In this document: in pieces, positions 20,568 through 31,479 of the stretch
How positions within the stretch are numbered: position 1 is the first letter of the stretch
How the letters are laid out: the number at the start of each line of letters is the position of its first letter
Source of the DNA: Asterias rubens
Lineage: Eukaryota > Echinodermata > Asteroidea > Forcipulatida > Asteriidae
Length of the DNA: 64,000 bases
Direction of reading: 5' to 3'
NCBI RefSeq assembly: GCF_902459465.1
Contig: NC_047076.1
Coordinates: forward strand, 12,656,146-12,720,145
Translations under genes and position numbers: made by a program
The notes under the pieces: generated by a model
The model's input: only the letters and a program-made list of their open reading frames with translations
Told to the model about the DNA's origin: nothing
Databases searched by the model: none

Positions 20568-21078
20568 GTAAGAGCCACAACAACTGTTCACATTTTGTGA
20601 ATAAAGTATGGGTTTGATGAACAAATGTAAAGTTGATTTTGGAACCCAAGATTCAATTATCAAGTTGAGGGATGTTTTTCATTAAATTCTATATTTCCAG
20701 GGGGTTTATTAGTCACTTTGAAGCAGAGTAGTGATAAAAAAAATTTTTGCAGGTGCTCTTAAAGGTGCTGCAGTTAGTGTCCTACTTGGATATTTTTTGT
20801 TTTTTTGCATGTACATGTAGGGTTGATCAGGCTTGATATTCTCCCTTTAATTTCTGTCTGTAAAATGTACTGAAATGTCGTTACAGCCCTTTATTATAAA
20901 GTCGGCCCTTTTACCCCCCAAAGACGTTTACTTTTCCTTCTCGGGGGTCAAATGTCTTGCCTGGTTTTTGTTATTATTATTTTTTAGAGATGCATCTAAT
21001 TTTTTGTAATGATGCAAATAAACAATGCAAGCAGAATGTCATTTTAGTAATACAATTTTTTTATCTTTTGATAAACAG

Positions 21079-21157
21079 GTCTTCAAATTTTGTTGGGTTA
21101 AAGAAGACGCAAGCCAGGTCCTGAAGAGAAGAGAGGTGGCAAAAACCTAAAAGCAAA
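21079..21157 (+). other. Candidate 5' UTR exon upstream of the CCCH genes
   Basis: A 79-nt purine-rich segment between an acceptor (TTATCTTTTGATAAACAG) and a consensus donor (CAAA|GTGAGT). It contains no ATG. It lies 1.3 kb upstream of the acceptor of the first CCCH coding exon, so it fits an internal leader exon. Confidence 0.45.
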
Positions 21158-21980
21158 GTGAGTTTCTTATTTTGAACATCTACATGTATGTGGTAAATTG
21201 TTAAATGTAGTTGCACATATTCAGTGTGTGCCATCATGTACCTTGTCGGTAAAGCCTGGTTCATATTTCCTGCGAATCCATCAGTTGACTTGTGCTCAAC
21301 TCCGGCGGTACATTCGCAGCGAAAACAGTTCATATCACATTTGCAGTCGAGAGATGTACGAACTCAGCTTAAGTTTTATGAGAAATAAACTCCTGTGGCT
21401 GTACTTGAAATTATGATAAGCGCCCTCGCTCACCATAGATTTAATTTTCAGGAAGTGTGCACAAATTCACTAACTGGGTGACAGTTTATAATGCCATGTA
21501 CAGTCGCATGCTTGAGTGCTCTGTCCATGATGACATTGCATTCTTTAACCAATTTATATTTATTGAGCCGTGGTGTACAACTTTACATGAACATGTACGC
21601 AATGCCAAATCATGATCAGGGCTAAATTTCAGGGCTCTGTTTATCGCCAAAATCTGTGATTACGAACATGCACCAAGTTTCTGCAGCAGCTGTGTAAGCG
21701 AAGAATGCCTAGTAACTTGGAGTATGCACGCTCTCAAGCAAAAGATTCCTGCTTGAATTCCCTGTTTGTTGATTCATTGCTTACAGTAAGCAGAGCCATA
21801 AAATTTGGCCCTGATGGACACACAGCAACTTACACATCACGATTTATTGCAGCAAAGTGTTATTAAAGAATACACAGCAGGCCCACAAAATGTACATGTA
21901 TTTCAAATACACTGAATTAGTAAGGTGTCTAATGTCCTCACATTATGGACTGAATGTTTCTTTTACACACTGAATCTTAA

Positions 21981-22328
21981 AGGGACCAGTGCCTTGGGAT
22001 TGGCGTTGGGCCATGAAAAGCGTTGATAATTTTTTGTTTTGAAATGCACATGGTTAGAAAGATGTTTACAAGGTAGAATAAAACAATCCCCTCAAATATT
22101 CCACGAAGTTCCATGGTTTCCCTGTACATCGTGAACTAACAAGGCAAGCCATTTTGTGGAGACAATGTTAGTTCACAAAGTAAACGAAAAACCAGGCAAT
22201 TTAAAAGAATGTTTGTGTGGACCATTTTAATCTACTTTTAAAACATCTTTCTAACCATGCATTTCATCACAAACGGTTTCAAATGCTTTTCAGGGACCAA
22301 CTCGACCGATCAAAGGCAAAGTGTCCCT
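21981..22328 (+). mobile_element. MITE family B, diverged copy
   Basis: TTAA at 21977-21980 precedes AGGGACCAGTGCCTTGGG. The right end is GGCAAAGTGTCCCT followed by TCAA. The internal core (AAATGCACATGGTTAGAAAGATG and its inverted partner) matches family B. It lies in the presumed leader intron of the first CCCH gene. Confidence 0.8.
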
Positions 22329-22487
22329 TCAATATTGAGTAGCAAATGATGATTTTTAATTAGCAACTGATAAATATTGTGTATCAGTTTCATAATATAT
22401 GCTAAACAAGGGAAATGATTCACTGACATTGTGTTTATATAATTTCGTTTGTATCCTCTTTTCAGGTTTCTGTCCCAAGTGTCTGTC

Positions 22488-23417
22488 ATGGAAAGAAATG
22501 GAGGAGGAGTTTGTCGGGAGTTCCTGAGGGGAGAATGCAATCGTGGCAGCTCATGCAAGTTTAGCCATGTGAGCCCTAAAGAGGGTGAGGGTGGTGCTGC
22601 CGGTGATATGAAAAGTGGGGTCTGTCGTGACTTCTTGAGAAATGAGTGCGATCGAGGCTCCCGATGCATCTACGAGCATCCTGCTGGACAAAAGGGAACC
22701 TCCAAGGCAGTCAAGTTCTGCCACAATTTCCAGAACGGTAGGTGCAGAAGTCAAGATTGCTCCTACCTCCACTGCTCCTCTGAAGAAGAAGAATATTACA
22801 AGGAAACGGGAAAGCTCCCTCCTGGCCTTGAAGACATGGTCAGGAACACCAGCGGCAATAAAGTCTGCAAAGATTTCCTGAATGGGAAATGCTTCCGCCC
22901 AAAGTGTAAGTTTCTCCACACGGACGCAGACCGTCTTGGAGGAGGGCCCCCTCGGAAGCGGCCGATGCCGTCCTGGGATAGCCGTGATGAGTTCCACCCC
23001 CCACCTCGAGAGGAGCGGGAGAGGATGCGCAGTCTGGTGAGCATGGTCCACGATCTCGAAGATGAAAACGTCGTCCTGCGGCATAAACTCAGCCGTATTC
23101 ATCGCCAGGTTCTGGATCTTACCGATGACAACAAAGTCCTTCTTGACGAGAACAGACGTCTGCGAGCTCAAAACCCTGATGCTCTGAGAGCTCCTCCACG
23201 TCGCCCTGAAGCAGCTGCAGACGTCCCATCACTCGACAGCTACCTTAGAGACCGACCCCCAGGTGCTGTACCTTCACGAGCTGCTGCTGCTGCACTGGCT
23301 GAGGGCCCCCCACCAAGACCTAGGGCTCCTGGTTACGACGCCGACCGCCTGGCTGCTTATAATCCAGAACATCCAACACCATATGAGGGTCGTGCCTCCG
23401 ATCGATACGACTACTAA
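22488..23417 (+). CDS. ZC3H10-like CCCH zinc-finger protein, paralogue 1 (four fingers)
   Basis: 309 residues. Four CCCH fingers: residues 9-27 and 46-64 (C-X7-C-X5-C-X3-H), 78-95 and 127-144 (C-X7-C-X4-C-X3-H). The stretch YYKETGKLPPGLE after finger 3 is shared with paralogue 3 and resembles ZC3H10. A predicted coiled coil spans about 177-225 (DLEDENVVLRHKLSRI), followed by a Pro/Ala-rich tail. Such fingers bind single-stranded RNA; in mammals ZC3H10 has been linked to mitochondrial regulation. The whole frame lies in one exon. A splice acceptor (CCTCTTTTCAG, ending 22465) is 22 nt upstream of the ATG, so a leader exon is spliced on. Codon use is GC-richer than in paralogue 2. The extra N-terminal finger distinguishes it from the usual three-finger layout. 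Confidence 0.9.
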   Translation: MERNGGGVCREFLRGECNRGSSCKFSHVSPKEGEGGAAGDMKSGVCRDFLRNECDRGSRCIYEHPAGQKGTSKAVKFCHNFQNGRCRSQDCSYLHCSSEEEEYYKETGKLPPGLEDMVRNTSGNKVCKDFLNGKCFRPKCKFLHTDADRLGGGPPRKRPMPSWDSRDEFHPPPREERERMRSLVSMVHDLEDENVVLRHKLSRIHRQVLDLTDDNKVLLDENRRLRAQNPDALRAPPRRPEAAADVPSLDSYLRDRPPGAVPSRAAAAALAEGPPPRPRAPGYDADRLAAYNPEHPTPYEGRASDRYDY

Positions 23418-24107
23418 GAGAACCTCAAGAACTTCCGAGTTTATGTACACTTTTTTCAGAACTTGGGACTGGCTTATTAAGTTTTAAAATGGCATGTGCA
23501 GAGGAAAGCGCTTTCTGATACTCATATTCCCTTTAACTGGGTTATGTGTTTGTTTTAATGTCTAAGTCGATGTTGCTTGTTGTTTGTTCAGACTCGTTCC
23601 GTTAGGTGCATCTATTAGAAAGACAAACAAACTTGGTACAAATTCTAAACCATTAAGTCAAAAGTAACAGCAACCTCAATAACGAGTGCAGTACATGAAA
23701 CAAGTACAAAACATTTTTGTCAAAGCTTTTTATAACAGTAAATTTTTCCATTAAACAACTTACTTTTCATACTTATATTTGATTTTTTTTAATCCATCAC
23801 TTCACTCTGAACTGCTGTATGAAGCGGACAAGAATTATCCTACAAAGGCATTGATCACTTCAAAGTCAGTACTATTATGCACACCGGGGGCTTGTTAGAC
23901 AATCCTGTGTAGTATGATAAGCCTAGTCCAAATTTATAGCTACCGGTACAACTTTGGCTACAGCTTGATGCCATTGTAATCTAAATCATGCTTTGGTAAT
24001 GGTGTATGGTATGTCCCATAGAAACATTTGTAGCCGTACACAAAAAATTGTGAGCCAAAAGGCCAAGTGAATCATTTTTCTTTTTCTTCAGTTGAGAAAG
24101 ACTTATA
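23418..24107. other. 3' region of CCCH paralogue 1
   Basis: Probable 3' UTR. An ATTAAA hexamer near 23750 is the closest candidate polyadenylation signal, and AATAAA occurs at 25176. Nothing else recognised. Confidence 0.4.
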
Positions 24108-24262
24108 GGCAGTGGACACTATTGGTAATTGTCAAAGACTAGCCTTCACAGTTGGTGTACCTCAACATATGCATAAAATAACTAACCTGTGAAAATTTTA
24201 GCTTTGTCGGTCATCAAAGTTGCGAGATAATAATGAAAGAAGAAAACGCCCTAGTCACACGG
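24108..24262 (-). mobile_element. MITE family A, truncated copy
   Basis: It begins AGGCAGTGGACACTATTGG and continues through the family core to GAGATAATAATGAAAGAAG. The second half is missing. Confidence 0.85.
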
Positions 24263-24732
24263 AACAAAACAATCACAGGAACAAAACGAAACGGGGGAAA
24301 AATTACACCCGCCTTAAAAAAATTCATAAAATCAAACACCACAAAACATCCGAACAAAGATCCCACGCAAGACTTTTTGAAGATTTTTGTGTTCATAATT
24401 GACAACTTACATATGCTTTTGTTTTTTTGTTTTTGTCTGTAAAAGCTGAAACTATAATGTAAGCCTCCATTGTGTGTGTGAAGCAAATAGTCTGTCAGTG
24501 TAGAATTTTGTAAAAATGTGTTGACTTTATAAAAGTGTTAAAACAAGTTAATGTACATAGTTGAGTTTCCGTAGATCTTGTGGAGTTCGGGACGGAATAT
24601 TTTCAAGAAATTATCCTTTGGGCTACAGATTAACACTAAACTTAATAGTATTCATCCCAAACAAGTTTCATGTACATGTAGTTGTGACTGACTATTTTGA
24701 GTTATAGTTGCTGATTGCAAGCGCTGCTTTAA

Positions 24733-25114
24733 AGGAACACGTTGCCTTGGATCGGACGAGTTGGTCTTTTAAAAGCAGTTGAAACCGTTTGTTATGAAAT
24801 ACATATGGTTAGAAAGATATTTTTAAAGAAGAATATAATAATCCACACAAGTATCACTCGAAATTGCACGGTTTTCCTTTTACGTCGCGCACTAACACGA
24901 TCTGCCATTTATGGGAGTCAAAATGTTGACTCCCATAAATGGCCGAACGTATTTCTTTGCGGCGTATAAGGAAAACTGTGCAATTTCGAGGCATGTTTGT
25001 GTGGATCGTTATATTCTACTTTTAAATTATCTATCTAATCATTTGTAATTCGTAACAAACGGTTTCAAACGCTTTTTAAAGACCATTTCGACCGATCCAA
25101 GGCAATGTGTTCCT
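24733..25114 (+). mobile_element. MITE family B, full-length copy with TTAA duplication
   Basis: TTAA flanks at 24729-24732 and 25115-25118. Ends AGGAACACGTTGCCTTGG and complement. A central palindrome is built from CCATTTATGGGAGTC and its complement around AAAATGTT. About 382 bp, non-coding. Confidence 0.92.
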
Positions 25115-27122
25115 TTAATGCTAGAATTAGAGCACAATGAACTTAAATATTAAATTTTGAACACGCTTCTTAATCAATAAAGTCAATGTACATGTACAGT
25201 ATAATACTCTGTGTGTTTTTTTTTCAGTGAATTTTTTACAGCTGTGAGCATGCACTTGCATAATGAACATATACATGTACATGAGTTGAGTACAAACAGT
25301 TCGGTCTAAAACTAAGTACTAATTATCAAATAAATTACAGCGGATCATCCAATTATGCATTGAAAGTCAGTTTGTGAAAGTTGAAACATGAATTCTGAGC
25401 ATGTTTTGTCGGACTTCATTTTAGGATGCATCAAACTTCAATTTTCCTTAAAGCATTTTGCTTTTTATTCAGATTTACATCACCTGTACATGACCTGTGG
25501 GTTGTACATTGCAGCGATTTGATTTAAAGTTGTAAGTTCAGCTGAGATTATTTAACCTTTTATCAATTTATTAGGTTGTTCCATGAACTGAGTGGTTAAT
25601 GTTGTTGTTATTTGACTGCAAGTGGTTGCTTATTGTATTAAAGATTTGTTCTTAATAGAAAGAAAACAAAATTGTGTTTTTTGCATTTTTTGTCTACCTG
25701 AAGCATTTAGTAACAACACTGTGCATGAACACTGTACAGTACACGCATGTAACTATACATGTATGTATCTGTACCTGTATTCTCTGGGTGTTAGTGTTCG
25801 TGTTGTTGAAGGGGTTCCCAAAATAAAGACTGGTACAAAGCGGTCAATGGTTTCCTTCTATTGCCCTTTGAAATAAATTTTTCAGTTCGAAGTTTTAACA
25901 AAAGTAAATTTGGTGTTATAAATCTTTTGATGGTGAAAAATGAATAGTACAAGCAGTACATGAATACGATTTGTGTGTGTACATTCTGTAATCACCGCCA
26001 AGGTTTTGAAGGAAGCTATGTTTGTTTTCCATGTTTGCTTTCACCATTTGACATTTAAACACCCCTGTACACGATGAAATCTGTTTTGATGTGAATAAAT
26101 GCAGGACTCATCATAAAATGCAGCTACATGTATATACAAAATATACATGCATTGTAGTACGCCCTTTTCACACGATTGTATCTCTTACTCCCTTGGAATA
26201 CAACCTTGGGGAGGTCCTGGGGGTTACTGTTGTGCTCTTTCACATGTTCCCCATTGCATGTGTCAAGAATGCCCCAGGGTTATAGGTTGACCCCTACTCA
26301 TGAGCAGGGGGTGGCTACTTTTGGGGGTAGATCAAGGGAAAAGCCAAATAAGTGTGAAAAGGGATGATATTTGTTCCCCGGGGCTGTCTTAGTGTACTGG
26401 AAGAGTGCTACATACATGTATGCAGTGTAACCCCAAACAATTTTTATGATTGTCACAAGGGGATGACCATTTTAAGTGTTTAAATTTAGAAGAGTTTTCA
26501 AGTTCTTTATAAGCACCGAGAAGCAATAGAAGAAAGCAAGCTAAAAGATAGAAATCCAGAATGAAAAGAAAGAAGCAAGTCAAAATGGAAAAGAAGTGAT
26601 GTTAAAAAGTTAAACATCAAGAATTGAAGACCCCTAAAGTGTCTTTCCAGGAAGTCTTGACGTAAAAGAAGCAGAAAAAGAAATAAAGAAACAAGCAAAA
26701 AAAAGAGTTAAAAAGTAAACAAGAAAAAAGTGTAGAAACGTCTCATGAAACGTCTCTTGGTAAGAATGTAATTAACATGTTTTTATAATCCCCATTTCTT
26801 GCATTTTGAATGATCATTCTCAATAATGAAATAACTTTCACACTACTTTGTAATTTTAAGTCTAATTCACAAAGAATTGCTTAAAATGTATTTTTGGCAA
26901 CTTGCAAATCGTGTTTGCCCTGTTTTTCTTACATCAATACATAAAGTTGTAAAATGTAATAATTTTTAGCCAGTTGTGTTGCATTTCTGTCGCAGAAAAA
27001 TGTCAAATGTGACCGGCGTTTACATTTTCAGTTTTTTCATCTAAGATGAAAGCTAAACAATTGCAAACCGCCTTCCTGTGATGTTTTGATAATTTTTTCT
27101 TTGTTATTTGTTTTTAATTCAG
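25115..27122. other. Intergenic/leader-intron region between CCCH paralogues 1 and 2
   Basis: Rich in the palindrome TACATGTA (25191-26415). A purine-rich tract at 26500-26760 ends in a donor-like CTTG|GTAAGA (26760), which could close a leader exon for paralogue 2. No coding sequence supported. Confidence 0.4.
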
Positions 27123-27508
27123 GTCGTGGTTGAAAATTAAAAGTTGTGAATCAGCAGAAAAGTGTCTGGACTGGCTGGTGTTGACTGACGCTAAGCTGAT
27201 CAAGTTGTTCCTGGTAGCTGTTTCTGGAACAGCAGAAGTCCCAAGGAATCCCGTTCTCCTAAGCATAAGGTTGCTCAATTTTTCTTCTAGCAACACTTCA
27301 TTAATGCACTTCAGTTTTCCTAAACTGTATCTAGTGTTTCCTGTTATGTGAACAAGTTCATGTAGTTTAACTCTGTTCGCACTATAAACACTTGAAGGGA
27401 AATATGCCGCAAAAAAAAACTTCCTACAGAACTGACGACGTGATTTAAAAAGACAGCAGAAGCAAAACATAAAGTCGTACTCGTTGAAACAATTAAAACT
27501 GATTCAAA
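27123..27508 (+). other. 5' UTR part of the CCCH paralogue 2 exon
   Basis: A strong acceptor (TTTGTTATTTGTTTTTAATTCAG) ends at 27122. From there to the ATG at 27509 no donor of good quality is seen, so this stretch is probably the 386-nt 5' UTR in the same exon as the coding sequence. Confidence 0.55.
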
Positions 27509-28522
27509 ATGGCAGCCTACCTGACTGATGATGATTACATTGATCAAGGCATTTGTCGTTTCTTCTTGACGAGCGAGTGTTTCAGTGGAAGCAGATGCAA
27601 GTTTGAGCACCGCAGAGACTTGATGGACAAGAAGATTTTGTGGGTTTGTCTTCCATTCCTTGGAAACAAGTGCATATACAAAGACAAATGTAGGTTTGAC
27701 CACCCAGAAAGAGTTAAAGGGTTGTCTCTGCTGGCGAGAATCTGTTGTAACTACCGCGGAATCAAAGAGGGGGGTATATGCGATGATAGTCAATGTCAAT
27801 TGTTTCATTTCACTAAAACAGAGCATAGAGCCTACGTTCGGGATAAAATAATCCCTGAGAGGTATAGAGACCACCGTTGGGTGCAGCACAAAAGACCTCG
27901 TAAAGATGACAGTGGTTTGGTTCAGTACAGCAGTGATGATGAGAACTTTGATGGTGACACGAAGAGAAGTGATGACAACTTGAGAACCGATTCAAGACCT
28001 CAGGATAGAAATGAGAGGTCTCGCAATCAGCGTGAACGGAGCAGGAGTCCACTCCATTCAACAAGTGGTCAAAGTCGCAGAGAAGAATCTCCAGTTGCTG
28101 CAGACCATGAGAGGCGCATAAAGAAGTTGAGAAAGGTGGCTAAAGATCTCCGCAACGAGTTAAACGACTTGTGGAAAGACAATAAGCTCTTACAGAGGCA
28201 GCTTGACGATCACAAGGAGTTTCACCAAAGAGACCAAGAACTGATCACAGACCTCATGAAATCAAGAGATAAACTTGAGGAAGAAGTTAACGCATTGAGT
28301 GGCATGAAATCCCAATTGACCACTCAAATGACTGACCTGTTTGGTGACAACAAAGTAGTTGTTGAAGAGAACCAGCGTTTAAGAAGACTACTGCAGGAAG
28401 CCCAGTCCCGGCCACCGACAATCACACACAGCCAGCCACCACCAGTTCAACAACCCCTCGCAGACCAATTTAGATCTTCACTTAACTCCTCTTCCTATCC
28501 CCAGCAGTCAAGCTGGAACTAG
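27509..28522 (+). CDS. ZC3H10-like CCCH zinc-finger protein, paralogue 2 (divergent)
   Basis: 337 residues, single coding exon. Fingers at 16-34 and 47-65 are regular C-X7-C-X5-C-X3-H. The third (80-100, CNYRGIKEGGICDDSQCQLFH) has a stretched first spacing of about 10 residues. The LPP motif found after the third finger of paralogue 1 and second finger of paralogue 3 is replaced by IIPERY. Residues about 155-195 are Ser/Arg/Asp-rich (RNERSRNQRERSRSP), like splicing-factor linkers. A long coiled coil follows at about 195-300, ending in a Pro/Gln-rich tail. Likely an RNA-binding protein. It is the most diverged of the three and AT-richer in codon use. Start ATG at 27509 is in the context AAAATGG. 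Confidence 0.87.
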   Translation: MAAYLTDDDYIDQGICRFFLTSECFSGSRCKFEHRRDLMDKKILWVCLPFLGNKCIYKDKCRFDHPERVKGLSLLARICCNYRGIKEGGICDDSQCQLFHFTKTEHRAYVRDKIIPERYRDHRWVQHKRPRKDDSGLVQYSSDDENFDGDTKRSDDNLRTDSRPQDRNERSRNQRERSRSPLHSTSGQSRREESPVAADHERRIKKLRKVAKDLRNELNDLWKDNKLLQRQLDDHKEFHQRDQELITDLMKSRDKLEEEVNALSGMKSQLTTQMTDLFGDNKVVVEENQRLRRLLQEAQSRPPTITHSQPPPVQQPLADQFRSSLNSSSYPQQSSWN

Positions 28523-29380
28523 TTTTGTTAATGGAGTCAAAAGGGGAAAATGTTGACGCTAGTGGAAAAGTAGATCGCATGTAGTTAACCCAACTTTGAC
28601 ATTTAGAATTTGACATGGAAACAGATGATGATTTGGACAGGTGTATGAAACTTAATTGTCACTGTTAAGATTCCTTTTGTTATTTGTTGTTGGATAAAGT
28701 GAAGACTGTTGCATAGGCTATGTTTGTATCTTAACATCCATGGCTGTAAATTTGAACGATTTACATGTACATGTTCATCACAAGCATTTATGTGCTGTAC
28801 AGATTCTATGCTAAGGAGTCAAACATGCTAGACTTGTTAACAATGTTAAGCTGTATCATGTGCTAGGCAAAAAGCTCTAACAGGATTTCCTTCATTTTTT
28901 TTCAATTGAAACAGATTTTTGGACAGGCCACTCCGCAGCAACCACTCCGCAGCAACAACTTTGCAGTAACAACTTTTGCATAGAGGCTGCCGGTAGACAT
29001 ACGCATGCACTGAGCGCCGGTCGTGGGCCAGCAACATCAGCAGCCGGGCAGTAATCAGCAGTCGGCACACTGCAGTGTAGGCGCCAGCTTTTACCCTAGC
29101 CACTAGACAGTTGATGCCAGCTGTGCAAGCAGCAGCAGGAAGTTGCAAGCAGCTTTTAAAGGTGCAGCTGCCACTGCTGCGGGTTCAGCACATCCTTGCC
29201 GAAGCACTTCTCTTGCGGAAGCACTACCCTTGCGGACTCCCAACCCACAAGGTTATGTAACAGTACATTAAGATAGCACTGCTCAAGCTGCCTATAAACA
29301 ATTGACAAAAAAAAAACATTGCTGTGCATTAGGTTGACGCTATTGCTGGTATTTCTTGAACTATTAACATTTACTTAACA
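28523..29380. other. Compact spacer between CCCH paralogues 2 and 3
   Basis: Only about 0.9 kb separates the genes. It must hold the 3' end of paralogue 2 and any private promoter of paralogue 3. Part 28923-29230 is GC-richer with many CAGCA/GCAGC words (CACTCCGCAGCAAC twice, AGCAGCAGCAGG, CTTGCGGAAGCAC). No canonical AATAAA was seen behind the stop at 28522. Confidence 0.5.
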
Positions 29381-29430
29381 GGTTTCCTGCAGGCTTTTTT
29401 TGTGTGTGGGTATTTTTAAAACCATTCAAG

Positions 29431-30534
29431 ATGTCTTCTGAAGGAAAAGATTATGGTGATGATGTGTGTCGTGATTTCTTGCGTAATGTTTGTAATCGTG
29501 GGAAAAGTTGCAAGTTTAAGCATCCAGAGGATGCCGAGGGAAGTGAATCAAGAGGCGGAGGCAATAGCCATCAGAGGTATGCTTTTTGCCATGATTTCCA
29601 GAATAGGGAATGTGTCCGAGGTAATTGTCGTTTCCTGCACTGCTCCCGTGCTGAGGAAGACTATTACAAAGAAACAGGGAAGCTTCCACCCCATCTTGAA
29701 GAAAAGGTGTCTCGCGGTTACGGGGTAGGTGGTGAGGAGCTGCGGAGCGGAAATGATGATGTTCCCGTTTGCAGAGATTACCAAAAAGGCGAGTGTAACA
29801 GAGGAAGCAAGTGTAAGTTCCGCCACATGAGCCGTGGGGATGTTGACTATGAGGATCGTCGACGCATGCGTGCTTTCTATGACCCTTATGGCGATTTTGA
29901 GTTTGACCGCATACGTCGCAGGCCTCCGTTTGAAAGTCGTTTTGGCTATCTTGATTTCGAGACCGGGCGTTCTGCTGATGATCACTACGGAGCGAGGAGC
30001 GCAATCCGTGAGAGGATGCGAAGCGCAAGTCGTGACACCAGAGATTTGGAGGATGAAAATCAGGTCTTGCTGCGCAAGGTTGAGGCAATGCGCAAGCAAA
30101 TCTCTGATCTGACCGCAGCGAATGAGGTCTTGCTTGAGCAGAATGCACGCTTGCGGGCATCAAAGGTTGAAAATACAACCAATGCTATTCTGCAAGCTGA
30201 GACACACCTGGTTCGCTCTACTGCGACAGGTGTACCCCTTCTCTCACAGGGAAGTGTTGCTGTTATCCAGAAGAATGCCGGTTCACAAGGTGCTTCAGGT
30301 GTCACAGCAATCAATCTTATTGGTCAGCAGGAGGGTGGACTTGGCGACAGGTCTCAGGCTACTTTGATTGCCCCTGATATGCAGACCATACCAGTGTCTG
30401 TGTCTCTGCAGCAGGAGTTTCAGCCGGTGTCCATATCCTCTGTTATGACCACCCAGCCATCCCTGCCCCTGCCAACCTCTATACTGACCTATCCAATTGT
30501 GTCACATAACATCCACACTGGGTTGGGTCGTTAA
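29431..30534 (+). CDS. ZC3H10-like CCCH zinc-finger protein, paralogue 3 (canonical layout)
   Basis: 367 residues, single coding exon. Three fingers at 13-31, 53-70 and 114-132 in the ZC3H10 order; the second is a C-X7-C-X4-C-X3-H finger followed by YYKETGKLPPHLE. A basic linker with RRRPP is at about 165-180, a coiled coil (DLEDENQVLLRKVEAM, then LTAANEVLLEQNARLR) at about 200-245, and a hydrophobic/Gln-Ser-rich tail. It is the best candidate for the true ZC3H10 orthologue; I leave the symbol blank because orthology needs a tree. A splice acceptor (TTTACTTAACAG, ending 29381) lies 49 nt before the ATG; an alternative AG is at 29392. The stop is followed after 26 bp by a MITE. Confidence 0.9.
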   Translation: MSSEGKDYGDDVCRDFLRNVCNRGKSCKFKHPEDAEGSESRGGGNSHQRYAFCHDFQNRECVRGNCRFLHCSRAEEDYYKETGKLPPHLEEKVSRGYGVGGEELRSGNDDVPVCRDYQKGECNRGSKCKFRHMSRGDVDYEDRRRMRAFYDPYGDFEFDRIRRRPPFESRFGYLDFETGRSADDHYGARSAIRERMRSASRDTRDLEDENQVLLRKVEAMRKQISDLTAANEVLLEQNARLRASKVENTTNAILQAETHLVRSTATGVPLLSQGSVAVIQKNAGSQGASGVTAINLIGQQEGGLGDRSQATLIAPDMQTIPVSVSLQQEFQPVSISSVMTTQPSLPLPTSILTYPIVSHNIHTGLGR

Positions 30535-30560
30535 GCTGTTGAGCAAAATGCTATCATTAT

Positions 30561-30887
30561 AGGGACACGTTGCCTTGCATCGGGCAAGTTGGTCTATGCA
30601 TATGGTCAGAAAGATGTTTTGAAAGTAGAATATAACGATCCACTCAAAAATGGCTTGTAATTGCATGATTTTCCATATACATGTATGGCACGCCATTACT
30701 TGTTTGTGGAGTTTTTTACTCAAAAAATTGGCTGACAATGTTAGTTCTCAAAGTAAAAGGAAAACCACGCAATTTTGAGGCAAATTTTTGTGGATTGATA
30801 TATTCTACTTATGAAACATTACTTTGAAAAACCAGTTTCAAACGCTATTCATGGACCAACGCGACCAATTCAAGGCAACGTGTCCCT
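30561..30887 (+). mobile_element. MITE family B variant directly behind CCCH paralogue 3
   Basis: Ends AGGGACACGTTGCCTTG and CAAGGCAACGTGTCCCT, flanks TTAT/TTAA. It starts 26 bp after the stop codon, so it is transcribed as 3' UTR unless polyadenylation is immediate. Confidence 0.88.
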
Positions 30888-31479
30888 TTAATGCTTTGAG
30901 AAGGATATTTGTGGATTTTATCACTGTGATCACCGTTGCTGTTCACTCTTTGACGCTACTTGGCTATATCTGCATTCCATACAAAAACTAGTTTAGTCTT
31001 AAAAAGTTTTTTTTACTAACCCAAATACATGTTCTTATTAAGTTTTTGTTGATCTTTCGGTTTCTGCACTTGGGAAAACACCAGTTAACTTGTAATGGTT
31101 TGTTTTAGGCCCTATTCACAACTGTGCCATTTTGAATAGTTTGTGTTGCCATCTGAACTCATTTGGTCCTAAGCGCATTTTGTAAAAAAAAAAAATGCTT
31201 CAATTGTTTTCAATACTTCTCAAAAAACACACCAACAAACAAAAACAGCAAATGAGTGACAACGTTCTTGGAAGAATGATTGAGCCATTAACTTTTTCAG
31301 TACATGTATTTGTATATTTTTTGTTCATTCAATATTAATTAATTAGTTGTATTTGGTAGCTTTGTATTTACTCAGATTTGTTGTAATTTGTTTTTAATAT
31401 GTACCATAGAAAGGAGTTGACCATATTCCACTTAACTGTGTATTTCACAAAATTCCTGTTAAAAATGTCTGCTTAATAA

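Noticed and set aside
22551..23171. Long antisense frame (206 codons) over CCCH paralogue 1, and similar ones over paralogues 2 and 3
   Set aside because: Shadow of the sense coding sequence; the sense strand shows conserved zinc fingers.
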